64,000 bases of DNA, from positions 1-64,000 of the forward strand of contig JAISTH010000073.1 in assembly GCA_031272715.1 (NCBI GenBank), written 5' to 3'. The DNA comes from Desulfovibrio sp. Its GTDB lineage: Bacteria > Desulfobacterota > Desulfovibrionia > Desulfovibrionales > Desulfovibrionaceae. A program made the translations under genes and the position numbers. Each line of letters starts with the position of its first letter. Within the stretch, counting starts at the first letter, position 1. The notes beneath the pieces were generated by a model, which was given only the letters and a program-made list of their open reading frames with translations, was not told the origin of the DNA and ran no database searches. This document shows positions 7,589 through 18,077 of this stretch, piece by piece.

Positions 7589-10300
7589 ATGCGTTCCCTG
7601 TTCGCCGCTTTGATGCTGTGTCTGCTGTTTGCCTCTCCGGCGCACCCCGCCGATGCGCCCCAGACGTCCCAGGCGTCCCAGGCACCCCCGGCGCCCCCGG
7701 CGCCTCAGACGCCCCAGAAGGTCCAGCCGGATCCCCCCCCGCGGCCGGTCCCGGCGGCCCTGATGTCTCCGGAAACGCAACCGGCCCAGGACAGGAAGGC
7801 TCCCCCCGCCGAGAAGAAGGCGTCGGCCGACAGGAAAGACGCCTCGGATAAGAAGGACGCCTCGGAAAAGAAGGACTCCTCCGACAGGAAGGACGCGGCC
7901 GACGGGAAGGATGCCTCCGCCGACGCCCCCGCGGCCAAGGAGGTCGACCCCTGGGAGTCGGTCTGGACCGGCCAGAAGGAGCGCCTCAACGACATCGCCG
8001 CCGTGGCCGCGAATCTCAGGAAGAAGGTCGCCGACGACACCTCCGGCCTCGCCAGGAAGAGCGGCCCCTACGAGGAGGAGAGCAAGCGCCTCCTCGTGCT
8101 GGCGAACACCTTCAGGGACTGGCCCAACCCCCTGGAGGCGGTCAGCCGGCGCATCGGCGACTCCATCACCAACACCAGGAAGCTCATCGAGCCCGTGGTC
8201 CAGGGACGGGACGACGTCCAGGGCCTGCTGGACAGGGTCACCCAGCTTTCCGAGAACCTCCCGGAGGAGGTCCGCAAAGGAAAGGTCAGCGCGGATCTGC
8301 AGGCCTACGTGAAGGACATCGGACAGGCGAAGTCCCGCCTCGCGGCGGTGATCGCGCAGTACGACAACGCCCTCGCCCCCTTCCTGACCCTCATCGACCG
8401 CATGCAGAAGGCCCGGGAGGAGATATCCAAGCGCATCCCGCTGCTGTGGACCGCCTACTATCTTCAGTCCCCGGTTCCCTATCTCAACATCGAGACCTGG
8501 CAGGACATCGACCGGCGCATCGAGAACTTCGGGAAGAGCATGCGGCTGCGCCTTTCCGTGGAACTGCCCACCACCGCCGAGCAGTGGACCACGGCGGGAC
8601 TGCGTTTCGCCGCATGCCTGGTGCTGAGCGGCATCATCTGCCTGATGCTCTACCGCCGCTTCGGCCAGGGGGAGAGCGGCCCGGCCACGGCCCATCTCTA
8701 CATGCGCAGCCTCCCCTGGCTCTGCGTCGGCTTCGCCTTCATCTCCAGCTCGATCTCCGCCGAGGGGGAATTCTTCCGGTTCCTGCTGGGGATCGGCAAC
8801 CTCTTCCTCATCTTCGGCCAGCTGTCCCTGGCCTGGGACCTGCGCATCCTGCAGCACCCCGAAGAGACCATGGCCCGCTCCCCCCTCGTGCAGTTCATGC
8901 CCCTCACCTGCTGGGCGTATGTCCTCCTGTACCTGCCCATCGCCCAGCCCATCGCCCTCGTCCTGTGGGCGCTGGCCGTCGGGGCGAACCTGCTGCGGAT
9001 CCATCGCCATCCCCCGGCCCGTCCCTCCGTTCTCACCCTTGAACAGGGAGTGCTGGACATCCACTCGGTCGTCCTGTGGATATGCCTGCTGCTGGCCGTG
9101 CTCGGGCTGCACATCTACAGCATGGCCCTGTACATGACCTTCGTGTCCTGCTCCCTCGCGCTGGAACTGTGCATCAGCGGCATCGCCAGGATAGGCAGGC
9201 TGCACGAGAGCCTCCCCAAGGAAGGGATGCACGCCGCACTGGGGAGCCTGGCCATCGCCCTCGCCGCCCCGCTGGTGATCGTGCTGGCCGTGTTCGGGGT
9301 GCTCCTGTGGATCGGGACCCTCCCGGGAGGCATCGACATCCTGCGCCACTACGGCTTCCAGGGCTTCAACATCGGCAACACCCAGTTCAACGTGATCCAG
9401 GTGCTGCTCATCTTCAGCGCCTTCTATATCACCAGGACCGCCGTGGCCATGGGAACCCGCTTCCTCTCGCGGCTTCCGGCCAAGGACATGCAGCTGGACA
9501 CCACGCTGATCCCTCCCATGCAGACGGCCTTCACCTACGCCCTGTGGTGCGTCTTCGGCCTCTTCGCCCTGCACGCCCTCGGCATGGAACTCTCCAGCCT
9601 GGCCATGGTCGCCGGCGGCCTGTCCGTCGGCATCGGCTTCGGCATGCAGACCATCGTCAACAACTTCATCTCCGGGCTGATCCTCATCTTCAGCCGCACG
9701 CTCCAGGCCGGGGACGTGGTGGAGGTGGGGGGCACCATCGGCAGGGTGCGCAAGATCAGCGTCCGGGCGACGATGGTGGAGACCTACGACAACGCCCTCA
9801 TCTACGTCCCGAACTCCGAGTTCGTGTCCAGCCGGCTCGTGAACTGGACCCGCAACAGCCGTTCCGTCAGGCGCGACCTGACCGTGGGCGTGGCCTACGG
9901 AACGTCGCCCCCGGAGGTCATGGGACTCCTGCTCGGTATTGCCAAGAGCCACGGCAATGTGCTTAAATACCCTGCGCCCTCCGTGCTCTTTTCCGATTTC
10001 GGCGCCAGCACCTTGGACTTCATCCTGCGGTTCTGGGTGCGGGACTACGATGTCAGCGTATCCACGGCTTCCGACCTGCGCATCGAGATCGAGAAGGTCT
10101 TCCGGGAGAAGAACATCGAAATAGCCTTCCCTCAACTGGACGTGCACATCAAGGACGATGGTCCGTCCCGGACCCCCGAGGCGTCCGGCCGGCATCGCCC
10201 TCCCCGCAGGCCGAGGCGTCGGCCTTCACCGGGAGCGGGAACCGCGACGGGCGAGGGAACCTCCCCAACCAAAACGGCCGCGGCTCTGGCCGGAGCCTGA
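7589..10300 (+). CDS. MscS-family mechanosensitive channel, large type
   Basis: A 903-residue channel of the large MscS/MscK class that should release solutes on osmotic downshock. It has a signal peptide (MRSLFAALMLCLLFA), a low-complexity region rich in KDAS/KKDA repeats (about 70-115), a periplasmic helical domain (about 120-330, DUF3772-like), many membrane segments (about 340-680), the pore helix with VAGGLSVGIGFGMQTIVNNF, and the cytoplasmic beta and alpha/beta domains including LQAGDVVEVGG. GGAGG lies just upstream of the chosen ATG; an in-frame GTG at 7451 has no such site and would disrupt the signal peptide. Confidence 0.93.
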   Translation: MRSLFAALMLCLLFASPAHPADAPQTSQASQAPPAPPAPQTPQKVQPDPPPRPVPAALMSPETQPAQDRKAPPAEKKASADRKDASDKKDASEKKDSSDRKDAADGKDASADAPAAKEVDPWESVWTGQKERLNDIAAVAANLRKKVADDTSGLARKSGPYEEESKRLLVLANTFRDWPNPLEAVSRRIGDSITNTRKLIEPVVQGRDDVQGLLDRVTQLSENLPEEVRKGKVSADLQAYVKDIGQAKSRLAAVIAQYDNALAPFLTLIDRMQKAREEISKRIPLLWTAYYLQSPVPYLNIETWQDIDRRIENFGKSMRLRLSVELPTTAEQWTTAGLRFAACLVLSGIICLMLYRRFGQGESGPATAHLYMRSLPWLCVGFAFISSSISAEGEFFRFLLGIGNLFLIFGQLSLAWDLRILQHPEETMARSPLVQFMPLTCWAYVLLYLPIAQPIALVLWALAVGANLLRIHRHPPARPSVLTLEQGVLDIHSVVLWICLLLAVLGLHIYSMALYMTFVSCSLALELCISGIARIGRLHESLPKEGMHAALGSLAIALAAPLVIVLAVFGVLLWIGTLPGGIDILRHYGFQGFNIGNTQFNVIQVLLIFSAFYITRTAVAMGTRFLSRLPAKDMQLDTTLIPPMQTAFTYALWCVFGLFALHALGMELSSLAMVAGGLSVGIGFGMQTIVNNFISGLILIFSRTLQAGDVVEVGGTIGRVRKISVRATMVETYDNALIYVPNSEFVSSRLVNWTRNSRSVRRDLTVGVAYGTSPPEVMGLLLGIAKSHGNVLKYPAPSVLFSDFGASTLDFILRFWVRDYDVSVSTASDLRIEIEKVFREKNIEIAFPQLDVHIKDDGPSRTPEASGRHRPPRRPRRRPSPGAGTATGEGTSPTKTAAALAGA

Positions 10301-10345
10301 ACCGCGAGGCCGGGTTCATAGCCACAGCAACTCAGGAGATTTCCC

Positions 10346-10696
10346 ATGATCCGCAAGGCAAGCGAAGCCACCGTCGTCGTCGGGCAGAAGTTCTCCGGAC
10401 CGGGCGAGGCCTGGTCCGCCCAGATACTCAACGAAGGCGAGTTCGCCGGAAAGGGGCGGCTGTTCAACTACATGGTGCTCAAGCCCGGCGTCGGGGTTGG
10501 CAAGCATCGGCACAGCGGGGACTTCGAGGCGTACTACATCCTCGAGGGCGAAGGCCGCTACGACGACAACGGGAAGGAGGTCGTCGTGGGGAAGGGTGAC
10601 ATCACCATCTGTCACGACGGCGAGGAGCACGCCATCTACAACGCCGGCCCCGAAGACCTGAAGCTGGTCGCCCTCATCCTCTTCACCGGCAAGTAG
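10346..10696 (+). CDS. Cupin domain protein
   Basis: A 116-residue single-domain cupin. Motif 1 (GKHRHSGDFEAYYILEGEG) and motif 2 (GDITICHDGEEHAIYN) contain the His/Glu metal ligands. Small cupins of this kind bind a divalent metal and can be isomerases, dioxygenases or sensors; the sequence alone does not say which. AGGAG lies upstream of the ATG. It follows the channel gene by 45 bases and is followed by a GC-rich hairpin, so it may end that transcript. Confidence 0.85.
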   Translation: MIRKASEATVVVGQKFSGPGEAWSAQILNEGEFAGKGRLFNYMVLKPGVGVGKHRHSGDFEAYYILEGEGRYDDNGKEVVVGKGDITICHDGEEHAIYNAGPEDLKLVALILFTGK

Positions 10697-10719
10697 TCGC
10701 CGCGCCCGAATCATGTCAT

Positions 10720-10745
10720 GAGGCCCCGGCGCCGGCCGGGGCCTC
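10720..10745 (+). terminator. GC-rich hairpin after the cupin gene
   Basis: A near-perfect inverted repeat, GAGGCCCCGG / CCGGGGCCTC with a 6-base loop, starts 23 bases after the cupin stop and ends 15 bases before the next gene. No T-run follows, so it is either a weak terminator or an attenuating structure. Confidence 0.5.
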
Positions 10746-10760
10746 GGAGAGTCGTGCCTT

Positions 10761-11255
10761 ATGGAAAAGTTGCTGCAGCGTCTCGCCCAGCAGTTGGACT
10801 CCCTGGACGAGGCGTCCCTCATGGATCTGTGGAACAAGTACGGGACCCTCACCGAGCGCTTCGAGCCCACCAAGCGGTGGGAGGAGGCGGCCCTGATCTT
10901 CTCCATGATCCAGGCCAAGCACCTGAAGAACCAGCTCTTCAATTTCCATTGGAGCAGGCAGGTCAGGGCGGAGCAGGACAAGAATGATCGCAGGCCGCCC
11001 CAGGACGGCCTCCTCCCCTTCGGGTTCACGGAACCCCCTCCCATGGACGAGGAGGACGACGAGGCGGACATGAAGGCCATGCGGGAGGAGGCGGCCCAGA
11101 AGAGCGCGAAATGCCGCATCCTCAAGTTCGTCCAGCTCTATCCCCCGACGGGGAAGGACGCCGGTGGCGCCGGGGACAAGTCCGGCAGGCCCGAAGCGCC
11201 GGCCATGGCCGACGATGACGGCGACGAAGGCGATGACGGCGAACGGGACACCTGA
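10761..11255 (+). CDS. Conserved acidic hypothetical protein
   Basis: A 164-residue soluble protein not recognised. The N-terminal ~75 residues look folded and helical ([20 protein letters not shown], then [22 protein letters not shown]), followed by a charged, Pro-rich middle and a strongly acidic tail ([13 protein letters not shown]). There is no signal peptide or membrane segment. It lies directly before purA on the same strand and may share its transcript. Confidence 0.7.
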   Translation: MEKLLQRLAQQLDSLDEASLMDLWNKYGTLTERFEPTKRWEEAALIFSMIQAKHLKNQLFNFHWSRQVRAEQDKNDRRPPQDGLLPFGFTEPPPMDEEDDEADMKAMREEAAQKSAKCRILKFVQLYPPTGKDAGGAGDKSGRPEAPAMADDDGDEGDDGERDT

Positions 11256-11356
11256 TCCCGTCGCCCCTTTCCGGAACGGGACGGAAGAGCGGAGCCGGCC
11301 CCCTTCCACGTCGCCCCCATGCGGGGGTGCTGAAAGCAGCAACGAAGGTTGAAGAC

Positions 11357-12634
<1,278 letters not shown>

Positions 12635-12638
12635 CGCC

Positions 12639-13592
12639 GTGGACGCAGCGGCCCTCTTCAAGAAGCCCCCCGCGGGGCTGGAGGCGGTGCGCCGGCTTCT
12701 CGGCCGCCTCGGGGAAGCCCCGCCTCAGGTGCTCCTGCTCGAGGGAGGCAACGAGGAGGAGCGGCTTTACGCCGCCCTGTACTGGGCCTGCCGGGTCAAC
12801 TGCCAGGCCGCGGGTCCGCGCCCCTGCCTCGCATGCCAGACCTGCCGCCAGATCAAGGACGGCACCTCCCTCGACCTGCTCCGGTACGACGGCAGGCTGA
12901 AGAACAAGGACGACAACGCGGAGGAGGAGCCCGGCCAGGCGAGGCCCTTCTCCATCGAGAACGCCAGGGCGCTGAAGAGCCTGCTTCTGGAGGCCCCCCG
13001 GGGTCCCGGATACCGCGTGGTGGTCCTTGAGGGCATCGTCCAGCAACGGGAGGACGCCGCGAACGCCTTGCTGAAGGCCCTCGAGGATCCTTCCCCCTTC
13101 ACCCTCTTCATCCTGCTGGCGCCCCAACGGGAGCAGCTTCTCCCCACCCTCGCCTCGAGGTCCTTCTGCGTGACGCTCCCCTGGCCGGACAGCCGGTCCG
13201 CCCCCGCCGTGCCGGCGCGGCAGGCGAAGCGCATGGCGGCCTGGGACGACACCCTCGCCGGCTTCCTCGAGACCGGCAAGGGACTGACCGCCGCGATGTC
13301 GGCGAAGAACGCCGTGGACGTGGAGACGGCCCAGCGCCTGATCCTCCGCTGCCAGAAGGCGTGCGTCCACGCCCTTTCCGAAGGGGCGGGCCTTGCCGCG
13401 GAGGCGGCGAAGCAGGGACTGGAGGGGCGGTTCTCCCTTTTGGACACGAAGGACAAGCTTCTTGCGTGCCGATGGTTCGTCCAGGCCCAGGAGGCGATCA
13501 GATACAACGTCAGCCCCGCCAGGGTGCTGCGCACCCTGCTGACCCAGGTTTTCCTGCTCATGAAGGGGCGGGCCCCGTCGCCGATCCATTGA
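12639..13592 (+). CDS. holB: DNA polymerase III delta'-like clamp-loader subunit
   Basis: A 317-residue protein resembling the delta' subunit of the clamp loader. It has a zinc-site-like ACQTC pair, IENARALKSLLLEAPRGPGYRVVVLE and the diagnostic REDAANALLKALEDPSPFTLFILLAP with LASRS. The usual P-loop is replaced by LLLEGGNEEE, fitting delta', which does not hydrolyse ATP. GTG start, 4 bases after purA. The stop codon lies inside a terminator stem. Confidence 0.85.
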   Translation: MDAAALFKKPPAGLEAVRRLLGRLGEAPPQVLLLEGGNEEERLYAALYWACRVNCQAAGPRPCLACQTCRQIKDGTSLDLLRYDGRLKNKDDNAEEEPGQARPFSIENARALKSLLLEAPRGPGYRVVVLEGIVQQREDAANALLKALEDPSPFTLFILLAPQREQLLPTLASRSFCVTLPWPDSRSAPAVPARQAKRMAAWDDTLAGFLETGKGLTAAMSAKNAVDVETAQRLILRCQKACVHALSEGAGLAAEAAKQGLEGRFSLLDTKDKLLACRWFVQAQEAIRYNVSPARVLRTLLTQVFLLMKGRAPSPIH

Positions 13593-13604
13593 CGGGGCGT
13601 TTTT
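13572..13604 (+). terminator. Rho-independent terminator of the purA-holB transcript
   Basis: The stem GCCCCGTC / GACGGGGC with an 11-base loop is followed by GTTTTT. The holB stop codon TGA overlaps the right arm of the stem. Confidence 0.85.
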
Positions 13605-13650
13605 CTGGAACGAGAGACATCCGCCGCCGGGCGCACGGGGAGGTTTTCAC

Positions 13651-13980
13651 GTGAAACTCATCATCGCCTACATTCGGCCCGAATCCCTGCCCAACGTCAA
13701 GGAGACGCTGTACGCCAAGGAGATCTACGCCATGTCCGTCACCAACGTGCTGGGTGCCGGGCAGCAGCGGGGGTACACCGGCGTCTATCGCGGCGTGCTG
13801 ACCGAGGTGAATCTGCTGAAGAAGCTGCGCATCGAGATCGCCCTGCCGGACGGGAAGGTGGAGGATGCCATGGACGCCATCACGGAAGGGGCGCGCACGC
13901 AGAAGGAGGGGGACGGGGTCATCTTCGTCCTGGACATCCTGCAGAGCCGGAGGATCAGGACAGGGGAGAGCCTTTCCTGA
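13651..13980 (+). CDS. PII-family nitrogen regulatory protein
   Basis: A 109-residue PII trimer subunit that reads 2-oxoglutarate and ATP/ADP and controls nitrogen-related targets. The family start KLIIAYIRPESLPNVK, a T-loop of the GYTGVYRG type with the Tyr that is uridylylated in GlnB, and the C-terminal GDGVIFVLDI are visible. GTG start after GGGAGG. No ammonium transporter or glutamine synthetase gene adjoins it. The last codons and stop are formed by the first unit of a 19-bp tandem repeat. Confidence 0.88.
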   Translation: MKLIIAYIRPESLPNVKETLYAKEIYAMSVTNVLGAGQQRGYTGVYRGVLTEVNLLKKLRIEIALPDGKVEDAMDAITEGARTQKEGDGVIFVLDILQSRRIRTGESLS

Positions 13981-14079
13981 AGGGGAGAACCTTTCCTGAA
14001 GGGGAGAACCTTTCTTGAAGGGGAGGGCCTTTCCTGAGAGGGAGAACCTTTCTTGAAGGGGAGAGCCTTTCCTGAAGGA
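13966..14079. repeat. Six tandem copies of a 19-bp repeat
   Basis: Six contiguous units of consensus GAGAACCTTTCCTGAAGGG, with variants GAGAG and TTCTTG. The first encodes the end of the PII protein and its stop; the other five are non-coding. Each unit has an imperfect inverted repeat (CCTTTC...GAAGGG), so the transcript could form several small hairpins. There are no spacers, so it is not a CRISPR array. Confidence 0.92.
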
Positions 14080-14230
14080 TCGGACCATCGGCATCTCGGG
14101 GATCGGTCCGGATTTCCCGGCGGGATCCTTCGGTGTCCGTTGACGGATCACGCAGTTCCGGAAGCGGCATTGCGTCTTTTTTGTCCGCAAGACGGATGCC
14201 CGGACATTTTACGAATATGAGAACTGGCAC

Positions 14231-14644
14231 ATGAAAACGCTATTGGCATTCATTGTGGCATTCACGTTCGTCTGCGGCGTTTTCGCGCAGGCAGCGCAGT
14301 CCGCGAAGCCGGTATCCTTTGCAGGCCCATATGAATATGCCGAAAAACCGGATGTTGGCACTTTGGTTGCGGAACCTTTCTACTATAATTCCCAAGAATA
14401 CTTCTTTCTTCAAATCGAAACCGAGCACGTGGCACAAATGCCTACAACATGCAGTTGGGCGGGCATCTGCGTTCCCGACGAAAACAGGCTCGTCTGTCAC
14501 TCCCTCCCCGAACCGGATGGTTCCGATCACCCCATCGTCGCCACATATGCAAATGGGTATCTCAACGTCGACGTGAAATTTGACCAGATGGGCTGGTGCG
14601 GCCTGAACGCCAGCCTCGTCGGAAGGTACAGGAAGACGAAATAG
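14231..14644 (+). CDS. Small exported hypothetical protein
   Basis: A 137-residue protein not recognised. A signal peptide (MKTLLAFIVAFTFVCGVFA, likely cut after AQA near 22) precedes a mature part with four Cys (TTCSW, GICV, LVCH, GWCG), which could form disulfides in the periplasm. The gene is AT-richer than its neighbours. It stands alone between the PII gene and the convergent cobalamin operon. Confidence 0.65.
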   Translation: MKTLLAFIVAFTFVCGVFAQAAQSAKPVSFAGPYEYAEKPDVGTLVAEPFYYNSQEYFFLQIETEHVAQMPTTCSWAGICVPDENRLVCHSLPEPDGSDHPIVATYANGYLNVDVKFDQMGWCGLNASLVGRYRKTK

Positions 14645-14804
14645 CGCCTCTGATGGCATCCTGCGGCAATTCCAAGGGTCTCCTGCAGGATCCCGCGCTT
14701 TGGAACGCGTCTCTCCGGATGGTCCCTGGAACGCTTCCAAGGCTGTTCTTCGAAGGGCCTGCCAAGAGGCGACCGTCGGGACGCATTGCGGACTTGCGGT
14801 GCCT

Positions 14805-15623
14805 TCACGCGTCGGCGCCGCCCTCGCCCCCTCCGGAGGTCCCGGGTCCCGGACGGTACCCGTGCACGAAGTCCGGATCGTAGAGCCGCGACCGCGACGC
14901 CCTGCCCCCGTGGGACGGCAGCACCAGGAACACCGTCTGCCGGTGCATGCCGTAGGCTTCCACCTGCGCCGCAAGCTCCCCCACCTTCGTCCAGACGAGC
15001 CGCTCCTCCGGCCACCCCACCTTGTGGGCGCACAGCACCGGCGTGTCCTCCGGCAGCACCGCAGCAAGCTCCTCCTGCAGCGTCCGCGCGTTGCGCCCGG
15101 AAAGATACACCGCAAGGGACGTCCCGTGGGCGGCAAGCAGACGCAGCCGTTCCCGGTCCGGGACCGGCGTCCTCCCCTCCGTGCGGGTGATCACGAGGGT
15201 CTGGGTCAGTTCGGGCTGGGTGAAGGCGATGCCCGCCGCGGCCGCGGCGGCGGAGGCGGCCGTGACGCCGGGGACGACCCGCCAGGGTATCCCTTCGGCA
15301 CTGAGCAGGTCCGCCTGTTCCCGCAGCGCCCCGTAGAGGGAGGGATCCCCGGTGTGGACTCTCGCGACGGGAATCCCCGCCATGGCGGCGTCCCGGACCA
15401 GCGCGTGGCATTCCTCGAGCGTCAGGGGCGCGGAGTCCACGATGCGGGCGTCCTTGCGGGCGCAGTCCAGCACCGCCATTGGGACCATCGAGCCGGCGTA
15501 GAGCACCAGTCCCGCCTCCCGTATGGCATTGCGCCCCTTGACGGTGACGAGCTCCGGGTCTCCCGGCCCGGCTCCGACAAAGGTCACCATCGCAGGCACC
15601 GTCCCGCATGCGTCCATGTCCAC
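14805..15623 (-). CDS. cobM: Precorrin-4 C11-methyltransferase
   Basis: A SAM-dependent tetrapyrrole methylase acting at C11 of the corrin precursor (CobM/CbiF). The 272 residues show FVGAGPGDPELVTVKG at the start, VLYAGSMVP, VARVHTGDPSLYGA and VVPGVTAASAAAAAAG, all family motifs for SAM and substrate binding. It is the last gene of a leftward cobalamin block, 28 bases after cbiET. The start is uncertain by about 11 residues; MVTFVGAG at residue 12 is the alternative. Confidence 0.93.
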   Translation of the reverse strand: MDMDACGTVPAMVTFVGAGPGDPELVTVKGRNAIREAGLVLYAGSMVPMAVLDCARKDARIVDSAPLTLEECHALVRDAAMAGIPVARVHTGDPSLYGALREQADLLSAEGIPWRVVPGVTAASAAAAAAGIAFTQPELTQTLVITRTEGRTPVPDRERLRLLAAHGTSLAVYLSGRNARTLQEELAAVLPEDTPVLCAHKVGWPEERLVWTKVGELAAQVEAYGMHRQTVFLVLPSHGGRASRSRLYDPDFVHGYRPGPGTSGGGEGGADA

Positions 15624-15651
15624 GTTCTCCTTCAGGACCGCAGTCTCCGCG

Positions 15652-16911
15652 TCATGTCGCGTCCTCGGGCTTGCGGGCCGTGACGATGAAGACGGGATTC
15701 ATGGCGCGCAGGTGCTGCCCCTTGCCGAGGGGATGGGAATGCGCCGCCTGCAGGGACACGACCTCCGCCTCCCCCCATGTCTCCCGGAAGAACCCCTGGC
15801 ATTTCTCGAGGGTTTCGAGGAGCGCGCAGTTCGCCACCACCTTCCCTCCCGGAAGCAGACGCCGCGCGACCGTTTCGAGGATGTCCCGGGCCCTCTCTTC
15901 GGAAAGCCCTCCGCCGATGAAGACGCGATGGGGCCTGGGCAGCTGCTCGAGGCAGTCCGGAGCCTTCCCTTCTATGATGTCGACGATGGCCGCGCCAAAA
16001 CGGCGTCTGTTCTTCCGCATCGCAAGGGTCCGGCCGGGGGATCGCTCGACTGCGCAGACCCGGCCCCGATGCGCGAGGGCGGCGGCCTCCAGGGCCACGG
16101 CTCCGGAGCCCGCCCCCACGTCCCATACCGTGTGCCAGGGGGCTATCTCGAGACAGGCGAGGGCCGCGGCACGCACCGGCCCTTTGGAGCGGAGGTCGTC
16201 GTCCGACGCGATCCCGTCGTTCGGGAGTCCCAGATGGACCTGGCGAACGGGCCCTGCCGGGACGAGCACGAGGGTGCAGTTGGATCCGAAGGTTCCCCCG
16301 GCCAGTTCGGCCAGCGTTCCGTCCTGCCGCTCCTCCCCGTCCTGGCCGAGTCGCCTGAAGACGTGGCCGGTGAACCAGTCCGCGCCGCGATCGAGGAGGA
16401 TGCCCGCGACGGCATTGGGGCCGGTCGCGTCGTCCAGCAGGACGCACAGTGGCGATCCCGTGTTCACGTGGGCGAGGAGGGGGGCGATGTCCCGGGTGCC
16501 GTGCAGCGATACGCAGCGGACGTCGTGCCAGGGAAGTCCCAGACGGGCGCAGGCGAGCTGCAGGCAGCCGACCGCGGGGACGATCCTGACGGCATCGCTT
16601 CCCCAGCGTCTGGCGAGGGTCCTTCCGATGCCGAAGAAGAGCGGGTCGCCGTCGGCGAGGACGACGATGTTCCTGCCGAGTTCCCTGAGTTGGTCCAGCC
16701 GCTCGAGCACCGGGTCCAGGGGGGCCGCGACGGCGAGAAGTTCCCGGTTCGGGGCGCCGTCCGTGTCGCCGAGCCTGTCCAGCAGTTCCTTCCCGGCGCA
16801 GACGACCTCGGCAGTCTGCAGAAGGCGCAGTGCCTCGCCTGGGAGGGGCGCCCCGCTTTCCACGCCGACGACGGGGATCGGAGCCCTGTCGGCGGTCTTC
16901 AGCTTTCCCAT
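15652..16911 (-). CDS. cbiET: Precorrin-6Y C5,15-methyltransferase (fused CbiE-CbiT)
   Basis: One chain of 419 residues does both parts of the C5/C15 methylation and C12 decarboxylation step. The N-terminal half is a CbiE-type tetrapyrrole methylase (VVGVESG, VLADGDPLFFGIGRTL). The C-terminal half is a CbiT-type SAM methyltransferase (WDVGAGSGAVALEAA, IDIIEGKAPD, VFIGGGLS). The start MGKLKTAD overlaps cbiD by 13 bases; upstream in-frame codons lie in cbiD and are not used. Confidence 0.93.
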   Translation of the reverse strand: MGKLKTADRAPIPVVGVESGAPLPGEALRLLQTAEVVCAGKELLDRLGDTDGAPNRELLAVAAPLDPVLERLDQLRELGRNIVVLADGDPLFFGIGRTLARRWGSDAVRIVPAVGCLQLACARLGLPWHDVRCVSLHGTRDIAPLLAHVNTGSPLCVLLDDATGPNAVAGILLDRGADWFTGHVFRRLGQDGEERQDGTLAELAGGTFGSNCTLVLVPAGPVRQVHLGLPNDGIASDDDLRSKGPVRAAALACLEIAPWHTVWDVGAGSGAVALEAAALAHRGRVCAVERSPGRTLAMRKNRRRFGAAIVDIIEGKAPDCLEQLPRPHRVFIGGGLSEERARDILETVARRLLPGGKVVANCALLETLEKCQGFFRETWGEAEVVSLQAAHSHPLGKGQHLRAMNPVFIVTARKPEDAT

Positions 16912-18077
16912 ATGCAGATCCCTTCCGCCGTGAAGAGGTGGACGGCCACCGGGCGTCCCGCGAAAGTTCCGGCCCGCAGGGCGGCCTCCCGGCCGGTGGC
17001 GGCGACGACCCCCATCCCGCCCGGAACCGCCAGAAGACGTTCCAGCGCCGCGGCCGCCGTGGTGCATCCCTGGATCGTCCCCTCAGGAACCCCTTCCCTC
17101 CGGCACCGGAGGGCGAGGGGTTCCCAGCGCAGATCCCCGTCGCGGACATGGGTCGAGGCCATCCCTTGGGCGAACTTCAGAAGCTTCCCGAAGAAGCATC
17201 CCCAGGCGATCCTTTCGAAGCCCGCGCGTCCTGCGGCCTCCAGGGCGTATCCCGCCATGTCCCCGGCCTGGACGAACTGGCATGGGGCGAGGCCCGGATG
17301 GCGGGATTGCAGCAGCGCCTCGGAGCGTCTTCCCGTGGAGAGGCACACCGTCGTCCCCTCGTGCCGGGCCACCGCCAGGGCCTGATCGATGGCCGCCCGC
17401 CAGGCGTCGTGGCTGAAAGGCCGGGATGTGCCCTGGGTTCCGAGGATGGAGATGCCGCCGCGGATGCCGAGTCGCGGCCCCAGGGTGCGGGAGGCGAGAC
17501 GTTCGCCTTCCGGGACGCTCAGGACGACCGTGAGGGGAGGGCAGAGGACGTCCGGGCGCGCCGCGGCGCAGGCGGCCATTGCGTGGCGCAGTTGGGCCCT
17601 CGGGACGGGATTGATGGCGGCTTCCCCCACCGGCACGGGAAGTCCGGGCAGCGTGACGCGGCCGATGCCCGGGCCCCCCTCGATGCGCACGACGGGCGCG
17701 ATGGCGGGGATGCCGGCCGCAGACCCGCTCTCCGGAGCGAACCTGCCGATCGGTCCGTCGAGGGCGACGGTGGCGTGTATGAGGGCGCCGTGGGTGACGT
17801 CCGGGTCGTCGCCGCCGTCCTTGCGGACCGTTCCGTGGGCGACGGGGCCCCCGCAGGTCACGGCCACGTCCGGGGCGGGGCCGAGAGAGCAGTCCTCGAC
17901 CTCGAGAGAAAGATGTCCCCGGGGATGGACGCGGCCCTGGGCGTCTTCGGTCAGGGGGGGCAGGGGAACCTGCACCCGTTCGGGCGGGGTGCCGTCCAGC
18001 AGGAGGGAGAGGGCCGCCATGGCCGCTCCCGTCGCGGCGGTGCCGGTGGTGAAGCCGTCGCGCAACGGACGCCTCAT
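16899..18077 (-). CDS. cbiD: Cobalt-precorrin-5B C1-methyltransferase CbiD
   Basis: CbiD methylates C1 with ring contraction chemistry in the anaerobic cobalamin route. The 392 residues start with RDGFTTGTAATGAAMAA, the family signature, and contain EDCSLG in the cysteine-bearing region and GGISILGTQG. Its ATG overlaps the stop of the upstream epimerase-like gene (ATGA), implying coupled translation. CbiD marks the cobalt-early pathway. Confidence 0.94.
   Translation of the reverse strand: MRRPLRDGFTTGTAATGAAMAALSLLLDGTPPERVQVPLPPLTEDAQGRVHPRGHLSLEVEDCSLGPAPDVAVTCGGPVAHGTVRKDGGDDPDVTHGALIHATVALDGPIGRFAPESGSAAGIPAIAPVVRIEGGPGIGRVTLPGLPVPVGEAAINPVPRAQLRHAMAACAAARPDVLCPPLTVVLSVPEGERLASRTLGPRLGIRGGISILGTQGTSRPFSHDAWRAAIDQALAVARHEGTTVCLSTGRRSEALLQSRHPGLAPCQFVQAGDMAGYALEAAGRAGFERIAWGCFFGKLLKFAQGMASTHVRDGDLRWEPLALRCRREGVPEGTIQGCTTAAAALERLLAVPGGMGVVAATGREAALRAGTFAGRPVAVHLFTAEGICIWES

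Noticed and set aside
6815-10195. Very long leftward frame through the channel gene
   Set aside because: The part opposite the channel is low-complexity and unlike any family; only the end after MKKHALL has a signal peptide and looks real.
13966-14079. CRISPR-like array
   Set aside because: Units are contiguous 19-bp copies with no spacers and no cas genes in the window.
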